Shown here piece by piece: positions 55,573 through 64,000 of a stretch of 64,000 nt of DNA. Numbering within the stretch: the first letter of the stretch is position 1; the number at the start of each line of letters is the position of its first letter. The DNA is from Rhodovulum sp. 12E13 (GTDB lineage Bacteria > Pseudomonadota > Alphaproteobacteria > Rhodobacterales > Rhodobacteraceae), in assembly GCF_003340565.1 (NCBI RefSeq), contig NZ_QPLK01000004.1, forward strand, positions 1 through 64,000, read 5' to 3'. Position numbers and translations under genes: made by a program. Under the pieces are notes generated by a model that saw only the letters and a program-made list of their open reading frames with translations, made no database searches and was not told the origin of the DNA.

Positions 55573-57987
55573 TCAGCTCACCGCCTTGAGGTGCGGTGCG
55601 TCGGCAGGCGCGTGCTGGGGGGCGGTCTCTTCCCACTCCAGGCCGCCGGCATAGCGCCACGCCATCTGTCCCGCCTCGTCGAGCGCGAACAGGTGGAGCC
55701 AGCGATTGTCGAACAGCGCCCGCACCCCCTCGTGACGGCTGAGAATGTCGGTCATCGCCTCGCGCGGCGCCTCGATGCAGACCGACAGGCGCAGCGGCTC
55801 GTGCGCGTAGCTCTCGCCGTCATGCACCGATTGCCAGGGCAGGCCTGCACGCAGGAGCCCGCCATTGCCCTCGACCACGCCGATCCCGCCGGTCACGTTG
55901 TGGAGCAGCTTGTTGCCGCCGCCGAAGACCGACGGCGAGACGGTCGAGCCGTAGTATTGCAGGCTGATCCAGCTCGCCACGACCACCGGCGCCGTCATGA
56001 TCAGCTCGAGCACGCCGAAGCCCTCGTCGGCCCGCCAGTCGTAGTTGTGCAGGAAGGCGCGGCCCTCGAGGCTGCGGCCGGCGGTGCGCGACCGGGGCGC
56101 GGCGATGAACGCCTTGCAGCCGGCGAGCGCCCATTCGGGCCGCACCTCGGCCCAGTCGCGCGAGCGGCTCTCGATGTCGCCGGGGCCCTCGGCCCGTGGC
56201 AGGCGCAGCGCGCGCTCGGCGCGCGTGACCTTGCCCGCCGCGGCGAGCCAGGCACGCAGCTGCTTGAGGTCGGCCGTGTGGCCTGCGGTGTCGACATCGG
56301 CCTCGTAGAGCTTGACCGCGTCGGTCGTCGTGTCGTGCAGGCCGGCGAGGAAGAGGGTGTCGTCGGGCACCTCGATGCCGCGTTCCGGCAATGCCGCGCG
56401 CACCGCCGGGTCGCTGAGCAGCAGCGCCAGGAGACGCGCGTTGACCTCGCCCGAATAGCCGCCGCAGGCGCCGCAATGCAGTGCCGAGGCATGCGGGTTG
56501 TTGGTGACGTTCGCGCCGTGCCCCGCCAGCAGGACGATGCGCGCGAAGTTCTCGGTCAGCGACATGGCGCGCAGCACCGTCTCGGCGGCGCCGATACGCG
56601 CATCGAGCGGCAAAGCCGGGTCGAGACGCGGGGGCGGGCCGTCGGGCAGCCCGGCCGCATCGAGGCCGAGCGAATCGCGCACCAGCTTGCCGGCATAGAC
56701 CGGACCCATCGCCTCGACGAAGGCGAACGACGACACCGCCGCCAGCTTGAAGCGGCCCCAGGCGCGCTTGGCGCGGGCGGCGAAGCGGGCATCCTGGTCT
56801 TCCTCCGCGGTGTCGGGGCCGCCGGAGCAGGTGCTGACCGAGGGGTTCAGCAGCACCGGCAGGCGCAGTTCGTCGACGTCGGAGGCGAAGCCGCGGTGCT
56901 TCGTCGCCACGCCGAAGAAGCCGGCGAAGCCCAGCGTCTCGACTCCGGGATCGACCGCTTCCAGCGCGCGGCGGAACACCTCAGACCGAACGTCGATGCA
57001 GAAGGCGGCCTGCACGGCGGGCCGCGCCTCCTGCGCCTGAGGCGTCTCGGCGGCGAAGAGGGCGGCGAGATCGCGCTGGGCGGCGCGCTCGGCGGCCTCC
57101 TGCAGGATCTCGTCGATGATGAGCGCGTCGGTGGCTGCCACCGGCTCTTCATGGGCCGCGCGGGTGCGGGCCCATTCGTCGGCGATCTCGTCCTCGTAGT
57201 GGCGGAAGAGCGCCTCCTCCCACGTCAGGCGGATCGCCAGCATCTCGGCCATGATCGGGTCGGCGCCGCCGCCGAGCTCGACCTGCCAGAGCCGGTAGCG
57301 GGCGAACTGCGCCCAGCCGCCCATGCTCATCAAGAGCTGGTGGAAGTAGGTCTCGAGCATCGGTCGGCTCAGGCCGAGCGTCAGCGCGGCGCGGGCGATG
57401 GCGCCCTCGGCGGTCTCGGGCGCGTCGAAGACATGGGCGGCGAAGCCGGTGAGGCCCTGGATCTCGGGCGTCAGGTCGTGGGTGGCGACGGCACGCCATT
57501 CCGTCCACGGCCCGCGCCGCTTGGGCGCGGCCCAGAGCGCCTGGCCGGCGTCGAAATAGGCGCCGGACCAGGCGCCGATCCGCTCGGCGATCAGGCCCGG
57601 CCAGTCGAGGCGCGAGGCATCGGCCGCGAGGTCGGCGACCGTGGGCAGCGCCTTGGGCGTGCGGGCCGGCGAGGCGACCGCGGCCCTGAGCGCGGCGAGG
57701 TCGGCCGGCCGCCCGTCCTGCGGGGCTGCGGCGAGGGCGGCGGCGAGATCATCGTCGGTGATCCGGCCGTCGGCGATGCGCTCGGCATACCAGTCGCGCG
57801 GCATGGCGACGGGGATGCCCGCGACCCGCGCAAGGCGCGCACCGGTCACGGCGAGGCGCTCGCCGGTCTGTCCGAGATAGGGGTTCACCGCGACCGACGA
57901 GGCGAGCGGCCAGACCGGGGGGATCGCCCGGCCGGCGCCGTCGGCGGCGGCCATCAGGGCGGCGGGGGAGAGGGGGGCGTTGGTCAT
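55573..57987 (-). CDS. dabA: Inorganic carbon uptake subunit DabA (DUF2309)
   Basis: An 804-residue DUF2309 protein, the carbonic-anhydrase-like subunit of the DAB system that, driven by the cation gradient through DabB, traps CO2 as bicarbonate. The zinc-site elements are visible: [12 protein letters not shown] (Cys and Asp), and [25 protein letters not shown] (His and Cys). It lies 19 bp after dabB in the same direction. A CO2-concentrating role suggests autotrophic or CO2-requiring metabolism. Confidence 0.95.
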   Translation of the reverse strand: MTNAPLSPAALMAAADGAGRAIPPVWPLASSVAVNPYLGQTGERLAVTGARLARVAGIPVAMPRDWYAERIADGRITDDDLAAALAAAPQDGRPADLAALRAAVASPARTPKALPTVADLAADASRLDWPGLIAERIGAWSGAYFDAGQALWAAPKRRGPWTEWRAVATHDLTPEIQGLTGFAAHVFDAPETAEGAIARAALTLGLSRPMLETYFHQLLMSMGGWAQFARYRLWQVELGGGADPIMAEMLAIRLTWEEALFRHYEDEIADEWARTRAAHEEPVAATDALIIDEILQEAAERAAQRDLAALFAAETPQAQEARPAVQAAFCIDVRSEVFRRALEAVDPGVETLGFAGFFGVATKHRGFASDVDELRLPVLLNPSVSTCSGGPDTAEEDQDARFAARAKRAWGRFKLAAVSSFAFVEAMGPVYAGKLVRDSLGLDAAGLPDGPPPRLDPALPLDARIGAAETVLRAMSLTENFARIVLLAGHGANVTNNPHASALHCGACGGYSGEVNARLLALLLSDPAVRAALPERGIEVPDDTLFLAGLHDTTTDAVKLYEADVDTAGHTADLKQLRAWLAAAGKVTRAERALRLPRAEGPGDIESRSRDWAEVRPEWALAGCKAFIAAPRSRTAGRSLEGRAFLHNYDWRADEGFGVLELIMTAPVVVASWISLQYYGSTVSPSVFGGGNKLLHNVTGGIGVVEGNGGLLRAGLPWQSVHDGESYAHEPLRLSVCIEAPREAMTDILSRHEGVRALFDNRWLHLFALDEAGQMAWRYAGGLEWEETAPQHAPADAPHLKAVS

Positions 57988-58006
57988 GTCTCAGGTCTCC
58001 CTTGTC

Positions 58007-59551
58007 TCAGAGGGTCCGCCGGACGGCCCAGCCGCCGAGCACGCGGTCGAACACGGCGTTCGCGTAGAGGCCGTTGGAGAGGTGCACGCGCAGCCCCGCC
58101 GCGGCCGGGTGATAGGCCCAGAGCGGGAACATGGCCTGCGCGATCGCCACCGCGCCGAAGCTGACGACGGCAAGGACGATCAACGCCCATTCGAGCGGGC
58201 CCGGCGCGGGCGTGGCGGGCAGCGTGCCGGCCATCAGCCATTCCGAGCCGCGCTGGAGGGCGAAGTAGGCCACCGAGGCCGCGACCGACATCGCCGCCGT
58301 CCGCCGGGTCAGCGCCGCGGGGGCGGCGTCGGCGAGGCCCTGCGCGAGAAGGTAGGCGACCCCGAAGATCAGGATCGCGCCGAGGGCGATGGCCTGGGGC
58401 GACTTGTTCTCGAAGCCGAAGCCGAAGCCCACGAGACCGTAGATCGCCAGCGCCGCGACGAAGGCCTTGAGCACCGCCGCCCCGTTGGGGATGGCGACCG
58501 GCCCCGGGCGGCGCACCTGCGCGACCCCCTCGACGGCCTGCCCCGCGGCGAGGAAGGCATGCGCCTTGTAGAGCGAGTGCGCCACGATGTGCAGCAGCGC
58601 CAGCGGGAAGAGCGCGAGACCGCATTGCAGGATCATGAAGCCCATCTGCGCAACGGTCGACCAGGCGAGCGAGGTCTTGACCGCCGGCTGAGTCAGCATC
58701 ACCAGGCCGCCGAACACCGCGGTGAAGCCGCCGATCATCACCAGCACCGCCAGCACGCCGGGCGAGAGCAGAAGCACGTCGGCGAAGCGGATCAGCAGGA
58801 AGCCGCCCGCATTGACGACGCCCGCGTGCAGCAGGGCCGAGACGGGGGTCGGCGTCTCCATCACTTCGGTCAGCCAGCCGTGCATCGGGAACTGCGCCGA
58901 CTTGAGCAGCGCCGCGACGGCGAGGAAGGCCGCGGCCCAGATCGCGCCGTCCGGAGCCGTGCCCTCGCGGGCGGCCGCCAGGATCGCGCCGATGTCGCCG
59001 GTGCCGTAGCCCATCTGCAGCAGCACGGCCGCCGCGATCATGGCGAGGTCGCCGAGCCGCGAGGTGACCCACTTCTTGCGGGCGGCGCGGCGCGCGGGCA
59101 CCCGGCCGGGGTAGAACAGCAAGAGCCGCTGGAGGAAGACGCTGGTCGCGATCCAGGCGAGCACGAACAGCCAGAGCGTGCCGGCGGTGACCAGCAGCAT
59201 CACCGCGGCGAGGGTCGCGCAGAGCCAGCCGGTAAAGGCGCCCTGACGGTCCTCGCCGTCCATGTAGGTCGACGCGTAGCGCAGCACGACCCAGCCCACG
59301 AACGACACCAGCGTGAGCATCACGGCGCTCACGGCGTCGAGCCTGACGGTCAGGCTGAAGAGGCTGGCCGAGGCGGGCCCGGCGAAGATCAGCGTGAGGC
59401 CGGCGACGAGCGCGGCGGCGAACGCGGCGAGGCCCGCGGCCTCGGCCGCGCGGGGCGCGGCGCCTGGCCGGCGGCCGGGCGTGGTGAAGGCGAAGGCCAT
59501 GGCGGCGACCATGATGGCCGGCGCCAGAAGCGGGATCGGGAAGGACTCCAT
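58007..59551 (-). CDS. dabB: Inorganic carbon uptake membrane subunit DabB (NuoL-like)
   Basis: A 514-residue membrane protein of the proton-conducting NADH-quinone oxidoreductase transporter family, with about 13-14 helices. The NuoL/MrpA-type proton path is visible: KSAQFPMHGWLTEVMETPTP, AGVVNAGGFLLIRF, and AHSLYKAHAFLAAGQ. It supplies cation flux to DabA. It is DabB rather than complex I because of the adjacent dabA and the absence of other nuo genes. Confidence 0.93.
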   Translation of the reverse strand: MESFPIPLLAPAIMVAAMAFAFTTPGRRPGAAPRAAEAAGLAAFAAALVAGLTLIFAGPASASLFSLTVRLDAVSAVMLTLVSFVGWVVLRYASTYMDGEDRQGAFTGWLCATLAAVMLLVTAGTLWLFVLAWIATSVFLQRLLLFYPGRVPARRAARKKWVTSRLGDLAMIAAAVLLQMGYGTGDIGAILAAAREGTAPDGAIWAAAFLAVAALLKSAQFPMHGWLTEVMETPTPVSALLHAGVVNAGGFLLIRFADVLLLSPGVLAVLVMIGGFTAVFGGLVMLTQPAVKTSLAWSTVAQMGFMILQCGLALFPLALLHIVAHSLYKAHAFLAAGQAVEGVAQVRRPGPVAIPNGAAVLKAFVAALAIYGLVGFGFGFENKSPQAIALGAILIFGVAYLLAQGLADAAPAALTRRTAAMSVAASVAYFALQRGSEWLMAGTLPATPAPGPLEWALIVLAVVSFGAVAIAQAMFPLWAYHPAAAGLRVHLSNGLYANAVFDRVLGGWAVRRTL

Positions 59552-59914
59552 CGTGCGCGTCTCCCATGATTGCGGCGAGATGTCGCCGCGAGGTAGCAGC
59601 GCGCAGGATGGGATAAAAATTCAATCTTTCGCGGATTTCGTTCTCTTTTATGGATTGGTTTGGCGGGTGTCCATGCGCCGGGCGAGGACGATCGCCTCTG
59701 GTGCCCACCGGCCCCCGCCACACCGGCCCCCGCCACACCGGCCCCCGCCGAACTGGCACCGCCACACCGGCCCCGACAGGTGAAGCCTCGTCTCGCCCAC
59801 GCGGGAGCGGCGGCACACTCGCGCCAGCGCGGGGTCGAGTCCGCCCGGCGGGCGCATGGCCGTGGCCATCGGGCGCCCGCCCTGCGCCGCCACCTGTCGG
59901 GCGCCGTGCCCTGG
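59552..59914. other. Intergenic region upstream of dabB with tandem repeat
   Basis: A 363-bp gap between tetR and dabB, both minus strand. The 59600-59660 segment is AT-rich (for instance GGGATAAAAATTCAATC, TTCTCTTTTATGG) and probably holds the dabB promoter. The rest contains the 15-bp repeat listed separately. No gene is seen. Confidence 0.55.
59706..59778. repeat. 15-bp tandem repeat between tetR and dabB
   Basis: Three units of CACCGGCCCCCGCCA (59706-59750, last with one change) followed by two degenerate units to 59778. It has the same period as the arrays at 46086 and 55322, though the unit sequences differ. It is intergenic. Confidence 0.85.
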
Positions 59915-60559
59915 TCAGGTGCCAGCGCCGTAGCGCGCGAGGAAGGTCTCGACCGCCCCGTCCGCCACGCGGGCGCGCTCGGCGTCGGTGAACTCGGTCG
60001 AAAGGCCGAAGATCAGCCGGGCGAAGAGGTCGGCCTTGCAAAGCTCTGAAAACTGGTCGGCCGCGAGCCGCAGGTCGTCTATGCGCAACTCGCCCCGGGC
60101 GCAGGCCTCGCGGAAATAGTCCACGAGGATGCCCTTGCCCCGCTCCGGCCCGCACAGCCAGAACTCGCGCCCGATCTCGGGAAAGCGCCCCGTCTCGGCC
60201 ACCACGATGCGGAACACGCCGAGGCCGAAGGGCGACAGGACAAACTCCATCATCCGGTCGGCGGCGAAGCGCAGCACCTCGCGCGGCGGGCGCGACATGT
60301 CCACCCGTTCGAGCGCCGTGTCGGTCTGGCGGCGGCATTCGAGCGTCGCCACCTCCATGAACAGCAGGCGCTTGTCGGGGAAGTAGCTGTATAGCGTGGC
60401 CTTCGAGACGCCGGCCGACCGGGCGATCTCGTCGACGCCGGCGCCCTCGTAGCCCTTGGCGAGAAACACCTCGCGCGCGCCGGCCAGCACCTGCTCGTAC
60501 TTGCGGCCGCGCTTGATGTCGGCAGCGGTGGCGCGCTGCGGGCTGGCCTGGACGTTCAT
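59915..60559 (-). CDS. TetR-family transcriptional regulator
   Basis: A 214-residue TetR/AcrR repressor. The HTH reads GVDEIARSAGVSKATLYSYF with PDKRLLFMEV after it, followed by an all-helical ligand domain of unknown specificity. GGGGGGAGGA precedes the ATG at 60559. It is divergent from the AEC transporter gene; the 97-bp gap holds a palindrome suited to a TetR dimer. It lies upstream of dabBA in the same direction, but the long gap argues against one operon. Confidence 0.93.
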   Translation of the reverse strand: MNVQASPQRATAADIKRGRKYEQVLAGAREVFLAKGYEGAGVDEIARSAGVSKATLYSYFPDKRLLFMEVATLECRRQTDTALERVDMSRPPREVLRFAADRMMEFVLSPFGLGVFRIVVAETGRFPEIGREFWLCGPERGKGILVDYFREACARGELRIDDLRLAADQFSELCKADLFARLIFGLSTEFTDAERARVADGAVETFLARYGAGT

Positions 60560-60583
60560 GCGATCCTCCCCCCGTGCAACATA

Positions 60584-60595
60584 AACCGTCCGGTT
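60584..60595. promoter_or_regulatory. Candidate TetR operator
   Basis: AACCGTCCGGTT: half-sites AACCG / CGGTT with a 2-base centre, a typical TetR/AcrR operator form. It is 25 bp upstream of the tetR start, next to TTTATGTT-like -10 sequence on the minus strand, and 61 bp before the divergent AEC transporter. Autorepression plus control of the transporter is the simplest model. Confidence 0.55.
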
Positions 60596-60656
60596 CAGTT
60601 CCCGCAAGTTCGCGCGCCATTCCCTCTCGCTTCGCAAAGAGTTAGGGCGAGGGCGG

Positions 60657-61586
60657 ATGCTGGCGATCTTTCTCGAAACGCTGCCCTTCTTCGGGGTGAT
60701 CGGTCTCGGCTGGTGGGCCGGGCGCACGGGATTCTTCACGCCCGAGGCCACGGCTTACCTCACCAAGTTCGTCTTTTATTTCGCGCTGTCGGCGATGCTC
60801 TTCCGCTTCTCGGCCGACTTGTCGCTGCGCGAGATCCTCGACTGGAGTTTCGTCGCAGCCTACCTCTGGGCGTCGATGACGGTCTACCTGATCGCGACCG
60901 CCATCGGCTTTATCCGCCGCCGCCCGATGGAGGAGATCGCGGTCGAGGCGCAATGCGCCGTGATCGGCAACACCGGCTTTCTCGGCATCCCGATGTTCGC
61001 TCTGCTGCTCGGCCCGCAGGCCGTCGGGCCGCTGATGCTGGTGCTGGCCGTCGACCTGATCGTGTTCTCCTCTCTCATCGTCATCATCGTCACGGGCAGC
61101 CGCGACGGGCGGGTCAGCCCGGCGGTGCTGCGCACAGTGGGGCTGGGCCTGCTCAAGAACCCGATGATCGTGGCGATCACGGCGGGGCTGGGGTGGTCGG
61201 CGCTCGATCTTCCCTTCCCCGGGCCGATGGAGAGCTTTCTGGCGCTGCTCGGCGGCGCGGCCACCCCCGGTGCGCTCTTCGCCATAGGCGCGTCGCTCGC
61301 GGGCAAGAGCGCCGAGCGGCTGTCGGTGGCGGGCTATCTCGCCACGTTCAAGCTTGTGGTGCACCCCGCGGCGGTGGCTTTCGCCGCGCTGGTGCTCTTC
61401 CCGGTCGAGCCGTTCCCGGCGATGGTGATGATCGCCGCTGCAGCCCTCCCGGTGGCGGGCAACGTCTATATCCTCGCGCAGCATTACGGGGTGGCGCCGG
61501 CGCGCGTGTCGGCCTCGATCCTCATCTCGACAGTGGCCTCGATCGTGACGGTGCCGCTGGTCGTGGCGTGGCTTCAGGGCGGCTGA
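60657..61586 (+). CDS. AEC-family (auxin efflux carrier-like) permease
   Basis: A 309-residue inner-membrane protein with ten predicted helices in two inverted five-helix repeats. The family features CAVIGNTGFLGIPMFALLLG in the first half and AATPGALFAIGASLAG and LPVAGNVYILAQHYG in the second are present. Members export organic acids such as malonate or similar anions; the substrate is unknown. It is probably repressed by the divergent TetR protein. Confidence 0.92.
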   Translation: MLAIFLETLPFFGVIGLGWWAGRTGFFTPEATAYLTKFVFYFALSAMLFRFSADLSLREILDWSFVAAYLWASMTVYLIATAIGFIRRRPMEEIAVEAQCAVIGNTGFLGIPMFALLLGPQAVGPLMLVLAVDLIVFSSLIVIIVTGSRDGRVSPAVLRTVGLGLLKNPMIVAITAGLGWSALDLPFPGPMESFLALLGGAATPGALFAIGASLAGKSAERLSVAGYLATFKLVVHPAAVAFAALVLFPVEPFPAMVMIAAAALPVAGNVYILAQHYGVAPARVSASILISTVASIVTVPLVVAWLQGG

Positions 61587-61840
61587 GGCCGTCGGGGCTG
61601 CCGGAACGCGGGCGATGCGGGGGCCGGCTCGCCATGATCGGCACCCGAGCGGCGAGACGGACCCTGCGGATGTGCCGCGCATCATCCGGTCGATCCGGCT
61701 GCCGCCACTTGGTCAGGCCCACGGCATTTTCCAGGCGGTCCGGATCATCGCGCGGCGTCGACGACCGATCGCCCTGACGCGTGAAGGCACCGAGGGGTCG
61801 ACCCCCGGCGCCTGTTCGAGTCGGGTCACGGCCGGCGCGC

Positions 61841-62038
61841 TCAGTTGCGCGCCATCCAGTCGTCGACTTCCTTGCTGGCCTCTTCCCTGGTGCGGCCATA
61901 GCGCTGCTGGATCTTGCCCTCGAGCTGCTCGCGGTTGCCCGCGGCCTCTTCGACGTCGTTCTCGGTCAGCTCGCCCCATTGCTCGCGGACCTTGCCCTTC
62001 ATCTCTTTCCAGCGGCCCTTCACTTCGTCCCAGTTCAT
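61841..62038 (-). CDS. CsbD-family stress protein
   Basis: A 65-residue CsbD-like protein with the standard opening MNWDEVKGRWKEMKGKVREQ and GRTREEASKEVDDWM at the end. Small, highly charged and helical; a common general-stress marker of unknown mechanism. AAAAGGAG lies before the ATG, and an EcfG-type promoter-like pair lies 30-55 bp upstream. Confidence 0.95.
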   Translation of the reverse strand: MNWDEVKGRWKEMKGKVREQWGELTENDVEEAAGNREQLEGKIQQRYGRTREEASKEVDDWMARN

Positions 62039-62071
62039 GGCGGCACTCCTTTTCGTTGAGGTCGCTGAGAG

Positions 62072-62096
62072 AACCCGGGCAGGGGGGCACTGTTCC
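62072..62096 (-). promoter_or_regulatory. Near-consensus general-stress promoter of csbD
   Basis: On the minus strand GGAAC (62096-62092), 16 bp, GGTT (62075-62072), one mismatch from the EcfG consensus; read as GTT the spacer is 17. The upstream 10-mer GCGGGGAACA is identical to that at 38928-38937. CsbD genes are typical EcfG targets. Confidence 0.6.
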
Positions 62097-62139
62097 CCGC
62101 ATCGTGCGGACGCCGCGCCCGCAGGGCGCCCGTGGGCAA

Positions 62140-62153
62140 TTGATGCATGTCAA
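62140..62153. promoter_or_regulatory. FnrL/FNR-type box before ccoG
   Basis: TTGATGCATGTCAA matches the FNR-family consensus TTGAT-N4-ATCAA with one change. A possible -10 TTCATA (62172-62177) is placed so that the box would centre about -40, the class II activator position. The orthologous rdxBHIS/ccoGHIS operon is FnrL-activated in Rhodobacter. Confidence 0.75.
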
Positions 62154-62217
62154 AGACGCCTTTTGGACGGCTTCATAGGAGGGACGGCATACCGTCATCG
62201 ACCGGAGTCCGTCCCCC

Positions 62218-63792
62218 GTGAGCGACAGCCAGCCAGAGCGTCTCTACGCTGCCCGCGAGCCGATCTTTCCCAAGCGGGTGCACGGCTCGTTCCGCACGCT
62301 GAAATGGGCGATCATGATCGTGACGCTCGGCATCTACTACCTGACGCCCTGGATCAGGTGGGACCGGGGGCCGAACCTGCCCGACCAGGCTGTGCTGGTC
62401 GACCTCGCCAACCGGCGGTTCTTCTTCTTCTGGATCGAGATCTGGCCGCACGAATTCTACTTCGTGGCCGGCCTGCTCATCATGGCGGGGCTCGGGCTGT
62501 TCCTGTTCACCTCGGCCCTGGGGCGGGTCTGGTGTGGCTATACCTGCCCGCAAACGGTATGGACCGACCTCTTCATCGCGGTCGAGCGGTGGATCGAGGG
62601 CGACCGCAACGCGCGAATCCGCCTGCACCGGCAGGAGAAGCTCGACGCGCGTAAGATCCGGCTGCGCGCCACGAAATACCTCGTCTGGCTGCTGATTGCC
62701 GTGGCCACCGGCGGGGCCTGGGTCTTCTACTTCACCGATGCGCCGACGCTTGCGGTGGACCTGGCGACCTTCTCGGCGCACCCCGCCGCCTATACCACCA
62801 TCGCGATCCTTACCGCGACGACCTTCTTCTTCGGCGGGTTCGCCCGAGAGCAGATCTGCATCTACGCCTGCCCCTGGCCGCGCATCCAGGGCGCGATGAT
62901 GGACGAGGACACGATCACCGTCGGCTACCGCGAGTGGCGCGGCGAGCCGCGTGGCAAGGGCAACGTGCGCCGCGCGAGCAAGGCGCAGGCGGCGCAGGCC
63001 GAGGCCATCGCCGCCTTCGCCGGGCCGGAGAACGGCCCCGGCGGTGCCGTCTATCCGGCCACGCCATACCCTGGGCGCGACCGGCAGGTGGGCGGCGACA
63101 TTCCCGCGGGCGCCGATGTCGGCCCCGGCGACTGCATCGACTGCATGGCCTGCGTCAACGTCTGCCCGATGGGCATCGACATCCGCGACGGCCAGCAGCT
63201 GGAATGCATTACCTGCGCCCTGTGCATCGACGCCTGCGACGAGATCATGGCCAAGATCGGCAAGCCGCGCGGCCTGATCGACTATATGGCCCTGTCGGAC
63301 GAGGGGCGCGAGCGGGCGGGAGAGCCGCCCAAGCCGGTATGGAAGCACATCCTGCGGCCCCGGACCATCCTCTACACAACGCTGTGGTCGCTGGTGGGCG
63401 TGGGCCTCGTCGTGGCGCTGTTCGTGCGGCCCGACATCTCGATGACCGTCGCGCCCGAGCGCAACCCGGTCTACGTGACCCTGGCCGACGGCACGATCCG
63501 CAACACCTACGACATCCGCCTGCGCAACAAGCACGGCGACGACCGCCGCTTCCGCCTGTCGCTGCGCGGTCCGTCGGAACTGCGCGTGGCGGTCGAGGGC
63601 ACGCCTTACGAAAGCATCGTCGTGCCGGCCGACACGACCGACCTCGTGCGCGTCTACGTGCTGGCCCCGCCCGACTCGGCGGCGGCCGAGGGCGAGCGCT
63701 CCGAGATCCGGTTCTGGGTCGAGGATCTGCAGAGCGGCGAGCGCGTGCACAAGGACAGCACGTTCATGGGAACGGGAGAGGCGGTGGAGTGA
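62218..63792 (+). CDS. ccoG: Cytochrome cbb3 oxidase accessory protein CcoG (RdxA/FixG)
   Basis: A 524-residue membrane iron-sulfur protein needed for copper handling in cbb3 oxidase assembly; it reduces Cu(II). It has about five helices, the membrane cysteine pairs CGYTCPQTVW and CIYACPWPRIQ, and two ferredoxin clusters (DCIDCMACVNVCPMGIDI, ECITCALCIDACDEI), then an Ig-like C-terminal domain. GTG start at 62218. It begins the ccoGH(IS) operon under the FnrL-type box; ccoNOQP is not upstream in this window. Confidence 0.96.
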   Translation: MSDSQPERLYAAREPIFPKRVHGSFRTLKWAIMIVTLGIYYLTPWIRWDRGPNLPDQAVLVDLANRRFFFFWIEIWPHEFYFVAGLLIMAGLGLFLFTSALGRVWCGYTCPQTVWTDLFIAVERWIEGDRNARIRLHRQEKLDARKIRLRATKYLVWLLIAVATGGAWVFYFTDAPTLAVDLATFSAHPAAYTTIAILTATTFFFGGFAREQICIYACPWPRIQGAMMDEDTITVGYREWRGEPRGKGNVRRASKAQAAQAEAIAAFAGPENGPGGAVYPATPYPGRDRQVGGDIPAGADVGPGDCIDCMACVNVCPMGIDIRDGQQLECITCALCIDACDEIMAKIGKPRGLIDYMALSDEGRERAGEPPKPVWKHILRPRTILYTTLWSLVGVGLVVALFVRPDISMTVAPERNPVYVTLADGTIRNTYDIRLRNKHGDDRRFRLSLRGPSELRVAVEGTPYESIVVPADTTDLVRVYVLAPPDSAAAEGERSEIRFWVEDLQSGERVHKDSTFMGTGEAVE

Positions 63793-63814
63793 CCCGCCGC
63801 GCGACAGGGAGCGA

Positions 63815-64000
63815 ATGATGAGCGACACGGCGCATGACGACGGGAAGGGCAAGCTGACGGGGCGGCACGTGGCCCTGATCTTCGTCGGCTTCTTCGGCAC
63901 CATCTTCGCGGTGAACGGCTTCATGGCGTGGATGGCGGTCGGCACCTTCCCCGGGCTGGAGGCCCGGAACGGCTTCGCCGAGAGCCAGACCTTCGAGGCG
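63815..64000 (+). CDS. ccoH: CcoH/FixH cbb3 assembly protein, 5' part
   Basis: The first 62 codons, running off the window. The sequence GKLTGRHVALIFVGFFGTIF starts a membrane anchor, and AVNGFMAWMAVGTFPGLEAR is the FixH signature. It helps assemble cbb3 oxidase. AGGGAG precedes two adjacent ATGs (63815 and 63818); the second has better spacing. It follows ccoG by 22 bp. Confidence 0.9.
   Translation, partial: MMSDTAHDDGKGKLTGRHVALIFVGFFGTIFAVNGFMAWMAVGTFPGLEARNGFAESQTFEA

Noticed and set aside
54004-58164. A 1386-codon plus-strand frame spanning FHA2, PP2C2 and dabA
   Set aside because: It crosses three real genes in other frames, includes the VNTR, and its sequence is low complexity.
58007-59551. 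NuoL subunit of complex I
   Set aside because: No other nuo genes are present and dabA follows directly, which is diagnostic for DabB.

Overview
The window is very G+C-rich (about 70 percent or more by eye) chromosomal DNA from an alphaproteobacterium, most likely of the Rhodobacterales. The clearest pointers are a RegB/SenC/RegA redox cluster in its classic order and residue numbering, a kinase-less DivL-like PAS protein in front of tsaE, AddAB instead of RecBCD, a DUF6478-type protein and a CcoG-CcoH start with an FnrL-type box. Genes are tightly packed, often with 4-bp ATGA/GTGA overlaps. I saw no rRNA, tRNA, CRISPR array, transposase or phage gene.

Layout. 0-5.3 kb: ahcY, an HD hydrolase, a small lipoprotein, regA, senC and divergent regB. 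5.3-16.3 kb: divL-like gene behind a perfect CtrA box, tsaE, amgK-like kinase, murU-like nucleotidyltransferase, addB, addA, trxA and a terminator. 16.3-22.1 kb: metallophosphatase, lipid-kinase-like protein, EamA permease and mnmD on the minus strand, a divergent FAD oxidoreductase, a hairpin-rich gap and a CPBP protease. 22.3-32.8 kb: ilvD, DUF6478-like protein, 2,4-dienoyl-CoA reductase, LysR regulator, OmpA-like protein, AhpD-like protein, acetyltransferase, CinA/MoaB-type protein, sfsA and map. 32.8-42.4 kb: an envelope protein of unknown function, an orphan TRAP binding protein, ku-ligD, a secreted protein, a CBS protein and a TrkA/TrkH-type potassium system.

42.7-55.3 kb is the most interesting part: ten co-directional genes in three probable transcription units. 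Unit 1 is FHA protein, PP2C phosphatase and a P-loop-degenerate GTPase-like protein. Unit 2 is a dynamin-family GTPase, a second P-loop GTPase, a roadblock-like small protein and an unknown protein. Unit 3 is a Ser/Thr kinase, a second FHA protein and a second PP2C. It looks like a phosphorylation-controlled dynamin/GTPase machine framed by duplicated FHA-PP2C modules. I do not recognise it as a described system.

55.3-64 kb: a VNTR-like array and a terminator, DabA/DabB inorganic-carbon uptake, a TetR regulator with a palindrome in front of it, an AEC transporter, CsbD, and ccoG with the start of ccoH.

Regulatory threads. One exact (ku-ligD) and three near matches to the alphaproteobacterial general-stress promoter GGAAC-N16-CGTT precede ku-ligD, the secreted protein, the CBS protein and csbD. 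A perfect CtrA box precedes divL and a one-mismatch CtrA box precedes the dynamin gene. An FnrL-type box precedes ccoG. These are pattern matches read by eye, not tested sites.
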